A stretch of DNA of 10,231 nucleotides. Source: Phycisphaeraceae bacterium (GTDB lineage: Bacteria; Planctomycetota; Phycisphaerae; Phycisphaerales; UBA1924). The stretch lies in the NCBI GenBank assembly GCA_009827215.1, contig WUAJ01000068.1, positions 1 to 10,231 of the forward strand, written 5' to 3'. The notes below the pieces were generated by a model. It searched no databases, had not been told where the DNA came from, and saw only the letters and a program-made list of their open reading frames with translations. Positions 5,926-10,231 of this stretch are shown piece by piece; the stretch's first letter is position 1, and the number at the start of each line of letters is the position of its first letter. The translations under genes were made by a program, and so were the position numbers.

Positions 5926-6261
5926 ATGCTCGATCAAATCGTTGGAGAGAAGAAAGACGAACTCATCAAATTGCTGAGCTCGAAACTCGGCGTGTCGGAT
6001 GACCAAGCCGGTGGGTTTATCTCTAAACTCATGCAGAAAATGGAGATTTTACTCGGCGAAGGGAAGCTCGATGTGGACTCGCTGCTCAAGGGAGACCTGT
6101 CCTCACTCAAGAGCAACCTGGACCTCGACAACCTCGGCGCTCTGCTCGGCGGCGGTAAAGAGAAGGCGGAGCAAGGCATCGATGCCGTGTCTACACAGAT
6201 CGCGGAACAACTCGACAAACTCGACGACCCAATGCAAATGCTCGGCGGCTTGCTGGGTTGA
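5926..6261 (+). CDS. Small helical cytoplasmic protein of unknown function
   Basis: The ATG at 5926 has GGAGAG at 5915-5920 with 5-base spacing, and a strong terminator follows 22 bases after the stop, so this is a complete single-gene unit. The 111-residue product is Leu-, Lys-, Asp- and Gly-rich with no cysteine, signal peptide or membrane segment. It reads as a run of amphipathic helices (1-20, 26-44, 58-70, 78-98) with glycine breaks, including LLGEGK, LGALLGGGKEKA and a terminal MLGGLLG. The helix-loop pattern with glycine-rich ends loosely recalls DUF937/YidB-like small proteins, but I cannot place it in a family. It could be a scaffolding or stress-related small protein; no function is claimed. 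The good ribosome site, candidate promoter and terminator argue that it is really expressed. Confidence 0.8.
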   Translation: MLDQIVGEKKDELIKLLSSKLGVSDDQAGGFISKLMQKMEILLGEGKLDVDSLLKGDLSSLKSNLDLDNLGALLGGGKEKAEQGIDAVSTQIAEQLDKLDDPMQMLGGLLG

Positions 6262-6283
6262 GTGACTTCGAATACTCAATGAG

Positions 6284-6310
6284 AACGCTCGCAACTCGCG
6301 GGCGTTTTTT
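6284..6310 (+). terminator. Rho-independent terminator overlapping the ribBA-like stop codon
   Basis: AACGCTCGC (6284-6292) pairs with GCGGGCGTT (6298-6306) with one G-U pair and a 5-base loop, followed by a run of six T (6305-6310). The T-run supplies two bases of the convergent gene's TAA stop (6311-6309). A smaller stem, TTGAGT/ACTCAA (6258-6263, 6274-6279), sits just upstream over the stop codon. For minus-strand transcripts the hairpin has no T-tract behind it. Confidence 0.88.
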
Positions 6311-7538
6311 ATTGGCTCACTCGAACACGCTCTGCGATCGTGAGTCCGAAGGATTCGAGGTGGGGGTAGGATGCTTCGGAGTTGGTGATGAGCTTGAGGT
6401 TGCTGATTCCCAGAGCGCGGAGGATCTGGGATCCGGTGCCGTATTCGACCATCTCTGGGGACAGCGCTTCGGTCACGGCGTCTTCGGTGCTGTGATTGTG
6501 CGGACGCGAGAGGCGCTGGGAGAGCTCGTCTCCGATGCCGTGGGGACGGAGGTAGACGATCGCGCCGCGGCCTTCGTCCTGGATCATCTGCATGGATCTG
6601 CGGAGGGTTTGACCAGTCGATGAGGTCGGGTCGGGATTGGATCCGATGTCGTCGAAGATGTCTCCGAGCAGATCACGCTTGTGGACGCGGACGAGCGTCG
6701 GCTCGCTATTGGGGATCGGGTTGTGGTACTCGTCGAGCTTCCCGACATCGCCCACAGTGAGTGCGAGGTGGGGCATCGGATCGCTCGGCGCGCGGAACGC
6801 GATGAGGTTGAACTCACCCAGCGGCGTGGTGATCGTTGATCCCTCGATCGGATCCATGCGCTCGACGATCGAGGACTTAGCGAGCCGGTACTCGATGATC
6901 TGCTTGATCGAGCACATCTTGATGGTGTGCTGCGTGCAGAACTGCGCCAGATCGGGGACACGCATCATGCGTCCCTCGGGGTGCACGATCTCGATCCCGA
7001 CGCATCCGGGGTTGAGACCAGCGAGTCGACAGAGATCGACGATGCCCTCGGTGTGTCCCACGCGGACGAGCACGCCGCCGTCGCGTGATCGGAGCGGATT
7101 GATGTGTCCGGGACGCACGAAGTCGTCGGGCTTGGTCGATGGATCGATCAGCATCTGGATGGTCTTGGCGCGTTCGTGGGCGCTGACGCCGGTGGTGAAG
7201 CCGTGCTTGGGATGCCCGTCAACTGAAACAGTCAACGGCGTCCCACGCGCGGATGTATTCACAGCGGACTGTCCATGCAGATCGAGACGATCGCAGTCGG
7301 ACTCTGGGAGCGAGACGAACATGTATCCCGATGCTTCCTTGAGCATGAACATGATCGCTTCGGGGGTGATGAACTGAGCCGGGAGGATGAGGTCGCCCTC
7401 GTTCTCGCGTGATTCATCGTCAGTGACGACGACCATGCGTCCAGCGCGGAGCTCGTCGAGGATATCCTCGATGGGGGAGAACGCGTTTTGGAGGTCAGGA
7501 TCGGTCATCGCGGGGATTGTAGTGGGGGTGGTGGTCAT
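6309..7538 (-). CDS. ribB: 3,4-dihydroxy-2-butanone 4-phosphate synthase fused to a degenerate GTP cyclohydrolase II domain
   Basis: Residues 20-225 are a complete RibB domain, which converts ribulose 5-phosphate to formate and the four-carbon precursor of riboflavin in the cytoplasm. The acidic metal loop DDESRENEGDL (40-50), the TTGVSA segment (115-120), RPGHINPL (142-149) and RVGHTEGIVDL (159-169) are all intact. Residues 230-409 align with GTP cyclohydrolase II (RibA), giving the usual RibBA length, but key positions are lost. The zinc-binding cysteines expected in 'VHSEC..GD..gS.rCDC' are absent from VRVHKRDLLGDIF and the following 20 residues. The 'YLR.EGRGIGL' loop is shortened to YLRPHGIG, and the 'DLR.YG' catalytic segment reads EMVEYG. 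A RibB-only enzyme with a structural or regulatory remnant is therefore predicted, so a separate ribA is expected elsewhere. Two starts are possible (7538 or M11 at 7508), neither with a Shine-Dalgarno; the leader is C-rich. Confidence 0.88.
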   Translation of the reverse strand: MTTTPTTIPAMTDPDLQNAFSPIEDILDELRAGRMVVVTDDESRENEGDLILPAQFITPEAIMFMLKEASGYMFVSLPESDCDRLDLHGQSAVNTSARGTPLTVSVDGHPKHGFTTGVSAHERAKTIQMLIDPSTKPDDFVRPGHINPLRSRDGGVLVRVGHTEGIVDLCRLAGLNPGCVGIEIVHPEGRMMRVPDLAQFCTQHTIKMCSIKQIIEYRLAKSSIVERMDPIEGSTITTPLGEFNLIAFRAPSDPMPHLALTVGDVGKLDEYHNPIPNSEPTLVRVHKRDLLGDIFDDIGSNPDPTSSTGQTLRRSMQMIQDEGRGAIVYLRPHGIGDELSQRLSRPHNHSTEDAVTEALSPEMVEYGTGSQILRALGISNLKLITNSEASYPHLESFGLTIAERVRVSQ

Positions 7539-7586
7539 GGGAGGGAATGGTAGAACGGGAGGGGGAGATTGGCCGTAGAGTGGGGT
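7539..7586. promoter_or_regulatory. 48-base G-rich divergent gap (candidate G-quadruplex)
   Basis: The plus strand carries G-runs at 7539-7541, 7543-7545, 7557-7559 and 7561-7565 (loops of 1, 11 and 1 base), fitting a quadruplex-forming pattern, with another GGGGG at 7524-7528 inside the riboflavin gene. The gap contains no AT-rich -10 element. Promoters for the two divergent genes must overlap here or lie inside the neighbouring coding regions. No FMN riboswitch can fit in this space. Confidence 0.4.
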
Positions 7587-8879
7587 ATGAGTAAAGGGAA
7601 GATTGTCTGGGTTTGTACTGTAATCGTTGTCTTGGGACTGCTGTATTTAGTCTTGTCCAGTCTCTCAATTGTGAAACCATTTGATCGCGTCGTGTGGATT
7701 GAAACCCCTGGTGGCTCAATACCGATTCGACTTGTAGTTTTCGATCAGGGGGATGCTTACATAGTTCCCGGTGATGATTCGTATGGGAGAGACGGAATAC
7801 TCACTACCAGAGACAACGCGTTCACAGTTGCTGAATATAAACGGGAGAAAGGTGTATTAAAGATTAAGTTCGATGCCTATGACTCAATTCTTCAGCTTCG
7901 AAAGGACGGACCGAATTCCAAGTATATAGGTTCTTGGACAAAGAATCGTGGCGAGAAAGGTATTGCAAAGCTGTCGGCGAGTGTTCCTAATCTCATTGTG
8001 CGATCTTGGTATGAACCAATATCAACAGAAGAAAAAGTCGCGCGTTTTGAAGGTCGTTGGTTTGTCAGGTTCGAATCTTCTGATGGTTTTGCAATAGGTG
8101 ATTTTCATGTGGCGCCACAATCTGGTGGTGCAAATTATGGGATCGCTCAAGGCACCTTCATGACCACCACCGGCGATTACCGATTCCTCGCCGGCCGTGT
8201 TGACGGCAACCTCATGCGGCTCTCCACCTTCGACGGCGCGCACGCGTTCCTCTTCCACGCGCGCATGCAAGACGACGGCACCATCGAGGGGGACTTCTGG
8301 TCGGGAAACTGGTGGCACGAGACTTGGACCGCCGTGCGCGATGACGACGCGGCGCTCCCCGATGCGTTCGAGCAGACAACGATCGCGGACGAGGATGCGC
8401 TCGATGACATGGTGTTCAAGAATCTCCAAGGCGAGCCGACGCGGGTGCTCGATGTGCTCGACGAATCGAACGCTCCGGCGCGGATCATCGAGATCTTCGG
8501 GACCTGGTGTCCCAACTGTTCTGATGCGGGACGCGAGCTGGTTTCGTTGCGTGCGCAGTATGGGGATGATCTCGCCGTGGTCGGACTCGCGTTTGAGGTG
8601 ACTGAGGATTTTGAGCGTTCGGTCCAGCAGGTCAGGCATCATCACGAGCATATCGGGACGGATTGGCCGATCCTTATCGCGGGACTGAGCGACAAGGGCA
8701 AAGCATCGCAAGCACTCCCGGTGCTCGACAAGGTCCGCTCGTACCCCACGCTGATCTTCCTCGATCGCAATAACGAAGTGCAGGGGGTGTACTCGGGATT
8801 CAATGGTCCCGCGACGGGGGATTCGTACACCAAACAACGCGAGCGGTTTGAGCATTTGATCGAATCGATGATTGATTGA
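7587..8879 (+). CDS. Membrane-anchored TlpA-like thioredoxin-fold protein
   Basis: I start at the ATG at 7587 (430 residues) rather than the in-frame TTG at 7569, because it places a charged MSKGK just before the membrane segment at about 7-28; the ribosome site is poor (TGGGG). An extracytoplasmic N-terminal region (30-150) of unknown fold is followed by a beta-rich domain at 152-262 (FEGRWFV, GTFMTTTGDYRFLAG, STFDGAHAFLFHA, DGTIEGDFWSGN). That domain recurs ahead of TlpA/peroxiredoxin-like domains in planctomycetes and Bacteroidetes. The C-terminal thioredoxin domain (275-430) has the redox motif W-C-P-N-C at 307-311 and the cis-proline in SYPT at 387. This suggests a thiol-disulphide reductase facing the periplasm. 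Third-codon GC switches abruptly at residue 188/189 (base 8150/8151), unlike any neighbour. It may form an operon with the lipoprotein gene 42 bases downstream. Confidence 0.88.
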   Translation: MSKGKIVWVCTVIVVLGLLYLVLSSLSIVKPFDRVVWIETPGGSIPIRLVVFDQGDAYIVPGDDSYGRDGILTTRDNAFTVAEYKREKGVLKIKFDAYDSILQLRKDGPNSKYIGSWTKNRGEKGIAKLSASVPNLIVRSWYEPISTEEKVARFEGRWFVRFESSDGFAIGDFHVAPQSGGANYGIAQGTFMTTTGDYRFLAGRVDGNLMRLSTFDGAHAFLFHARMQDDGTIEGDFWSGNWWHETWTAVRDDDAALPDAFEQTTIADEDALDDMVFKNLQGEPTRVLDVLDESNAPARIIEIFGTWCPNCSDAGRELVSLRAQYGDDLAVVGLAFEVTEDFERSVQQVRHHHEHIGTDWPILIAGLSDKGKASQALPVLDKVRSYPTLIFLDRNNEVQGVYSGFNGPATGDSYTKQRERFEHLIESMID

Positions 8880-8921
8880 GATTTTGTGACTGGGATGGTT
8901 TACTCGTGCATCTTGGTTGGC

Positions 8922-9617
8922 ATGAGAACCATTCCATCGATCTTGCTTACTGTCATCTCGTTCTTCGTGTTCACTGGTTGCGCTTCGACCCAATCACGCG
9001 AGCACAACCCCGCTGCGTATCGAGCCGAGCTTGAATCGATCCTGGAAACGGATCAACACTACCGATCCATGATCTCGTGGGGAACGACCGATCCCGACGA
9101 ACTCGCGGAGCTCGATGCGCTCGACGACGAGGCGCACATGGCGGAGTATGTCCGGCGTAACCAGGAAGGCATCAAGCTCGATCCGGAGGTTGAAAAATCA
9201 CTCTGGGAGAAGCAAACCAAGATCGATCAGCGCAACACCACGCGTCTGATGGAACTCGTCGATCAATACGGCTGGCCGACGGCTGAATCCGCGGGCGAGG
9301 ACTTCCCGAGTCCAGTCCCGGTGCTGATTCACATGTCGATGGAGGATATGGAGTGGGTGTTACCGAAACTGCTCGATGAGGTGAAAGAGGGACGCATGGA
9401 TCCGAATTCCTACGCGATGATCTACGATCGCAAGCAACAGCACGATGGCAAGCCCCAGCTCTACGGCAAATCGCAAGCGTTCGATTCAAAGACAAGAACC
9501 ATTCTTCCACCCGCGATTGTGAGTATCGAAGAAACCAACGCGGCGCGTGAAGCGATCGGTCTTGAGCCGTTGGCTGAGTATCGGATCACCGACGCGTCCA
9601 CGGCTGCGGGACAGTGA
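8922..9617 (+). CDS. DUF6624-like lipoprotein
   Basis: The start at 8922 gives a compact lipoprotein signal (MRTIPSILLTVISFFVFTGC) with lipobox F-T-G-C and lipidated C20. Upstream in-frame starts at 8886 (GTG) and 8895 would add an unlikely polar extension, although the ribosome site before 8922 is weak. The mature protein has a charged, acidic helix-rich stretch (26-93). A C-terminal half at about 95-222 follows the DUF6624 pattern as I remember it: DQRNTTRLMELVDQYGWP, a central IHMSMED segment where many members have 'QHAD', YAMIYDRKQQHDGKPQLYG, and a final NAAREAIGLEPLAEY. The function of DUF6624 is unknown. It lies 42 bases after the TlpA-like gene on the same strand with no terminator between, suggesting joint expression in the envelope. 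Its stop codon abuts the stop of the convergent mgtE with no bases between. Confidence 0.8.
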   Translation: MRTIPSILLTVISFFVFTGCASTQSREHNPAAYRAELESILETDQHYRSMISWGTTDPDELAELDALDDEAHMAEYVRRNQEGIKLDPEVEKSLWEKQTKIDQRNTTRLMELVDQYGWPTAESAGEDFPSPVPVLIHMSMEDMEWVLPKLLDEVKEGRMDPNSYAMIYDRKQQHDGKPQLYGKSQAFDSKTRTILPPAIVSIEETNAAREAIGLEPLAEYRITDASTAAGQ

Positions 9618-10231
9618 TTACAAGATCGTTCCGCTGAGTAGCAGGATCGCGACGGCGAAGTAGATCGTTAAACCAGAAACGTCCATGAGTGTCGCGACGA
9701 GCGGCGCTGATGATGCCGCGGGGTCGAGTCCGAGTTTCTGCATGACGAGCGGGAGCATCGATCCGATCAGCGTCCCCCAGATCACGATCACGAACACAGC
9801 TCCACCAACGGTTAGCGCGAGCTCTTGTGCGTGTTCGGTGTGCGCGAAACCGATTGCGGAGAGCATAAGCACTGTAAGCACACCCATCACGCCGAGGACG
9901 GCGCCGAGGATGAGTCCGGTCAGGATCTCTTTGCGCATGATGCGCCACCAGAGTCCAATGTGGACTTCTTCCACAGCGATGGCGCGCACGAGCAAACTCG
10001 CGGCTTGTGTCCCTGTGTTCCCTCCCGATGCGATGATGAGCGGGACGAACAACGCGAGGACGACCGCTTTATTGAGTTGCTCGTCGAAGATGCCCATCAC
10101 TCCAATACTCAAGAGTTGCAGGACGAAGAGTCCGGCGAGCCAGAGACCACGCTTGCGGACCATCTCTTTGACAGGAGTGGAGGTGTATGGCGCGTGGAGC
10201 GCTTCCATACCACCAAGCTTCTGGACATCCT
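9618..10231 (-). CDS. mgtE: Magnesium channel/transporter MgtE, C-terminal part (cut by right edge)
   Basis: The last 203 residues of MgtE are present; the cytosolic N-terminal MgtE and CBS domains lie beyond the window. The frame enters as DVQKLGGMEALHAPYTSTPV, the conserved link into the membrane domain, so the first ATG seen (10208) is internal. Five membrane segments follow, containing the family signature PLIIASGGNTGTQA and the last helix with TLMDVSGLTIYF. The aspartate in that helix corresponds to the pore Mg2+-binding Asp described in the Thermus MgtE structure. The protein forms a homodimeric inner-membrane Mg2+ channel gated by cytosolic Mg2+. Nothing looks truncated or mutated in the visible portion. 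No terminator is visible between its stop and that of the convergent lipoprotein gene. Confidence 0.95.
   Translation of the reverse strand, partial: DVQKLGGMEALHAPYTSTPVKEMVRKRGLWLAGLFVLQLLSIGVMGIFDEQLNKAVVLALFVPLIIASGGNTGTQAASLLVRAIAVEEVHIGLWWRIMRKEILTGLILGAVLGVMGVLTVLMLSAIGFAHTEHAQELALTVGGAVFVIVIWGTLIGSMLPLVMQKLGLDPAASSAPLVATLMDVSGLTIYFAVAILLLSGTIL

Noticed and set aside
7539..7586. FMN riboswitch upstream of the riboflavin gene
   Set aside because: The 48-base gap is far too short for the roughly 140-base element, and none of its conserved stems is visible.
8022..8993. Long minus-strand open frame opposite the TlpA-like gene
   Set aside because: It is an antisense shadow of a high-GC3 coding region: Arg-rich, without recognisable motifs, and opposite a gene with a clear thioredoxin domain.
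9600..9640. Shared terminator between the lipoprotein gene and mgtE
   Set aside because: The two stop codons are directly adjacent, and I found no GC stem with a T-tract on either strand nearby.
1..10231. Defence, toxin-antitoxin, prophage or secondary-metabolite system
   Set aside because: No gene in the window carries nuclease, polymerase, integrase, toxin or synthase signatures, and the genes belong to unrelated housekeeping or envelope families in separate transcription units.

Overview
The window looks like chromosomal DNA from a planctomycete, most likely of the Phycisphaerae/Phycisphaerales. Four things point there: a secreted protein ends in a PEP-CTERM-like tail of the 'VPSPS ... 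GLGG ... RRRR' form; there is a planctomycete-style secreted amidohydrolase; phosphofructokinase is of the pyrophosphate type; and the genome is moderately GC-rich with many short operons on both strands. The assignment rests on protein character only, because there is no rRNA or other phylogenetic marker. No tRNA, rRNA, CRISPR array, transposase, integrase or phage gene is visible, and no gene-free stretch exceeds 300 bases (the longest is 258 bases, 5668-5925).

Layout. 1-887 (minus) is the N-terminal 295 residues of an exported amidohydrolase-like protein that runs off the left edge. 1053-1745 (minus) is a PEP-CTERM-like secreted protein with its own terminator. A 216-base divergent region with promoter and inverted-repeat signals leads into 1962-3218 (plus), a PPi-dependent 6-phosphofructokinase, followed by 3282-4613 (plus), an unrecognised secreted protein with SGNH/GDSL-like motifs. 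Converging on it are 4628-4936 (minus), a YciI-family protein, and 5014-5667 (minus), an exported DUF1579 protein with a His/Met-rich linker. After the AT-rich divergent region comes 5926-6261 (plus), a 111-residue helical protein with a strong terminator, converging on 6309-7538 (minus), a RibB-RibA-like protein whose GTP cyclohydrolase II half has lost its zinc cysteines. Divergent from it across only 48 bases is 7587-8879 (plus), a membrane-anchored TlpA-like thioredoxin protein, then 8922-9617 (plus), a DUF6624 lipoprotein. 9618-10231 (minus) is the C-terminal membrane domain of an MgtE magnesium channel that enters from the right edge.

Functionally this is mostly a housekeeping and cell-envelope neighbourhood: glycolysis, riboflavin precursor synthesis, Mg2+ uptake and several exported proteins of unknown role. 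I see no coherent multi-gene defence, toxin or biosynthetic system. The two most interesting signals are the riboflavin protein with a decayed second domain, and an abrupt base-composition switch inside the thioredoxin gene at 8150/8151 (G/C at third codon positions in 9 of 37 codons before and 33 of 37 after, counted by hand). Secondary points are inverted repeats that overlap candidate promoters in the two larger divergent intergenic regions, and several genes without a Shine-Dalgarno sequence.
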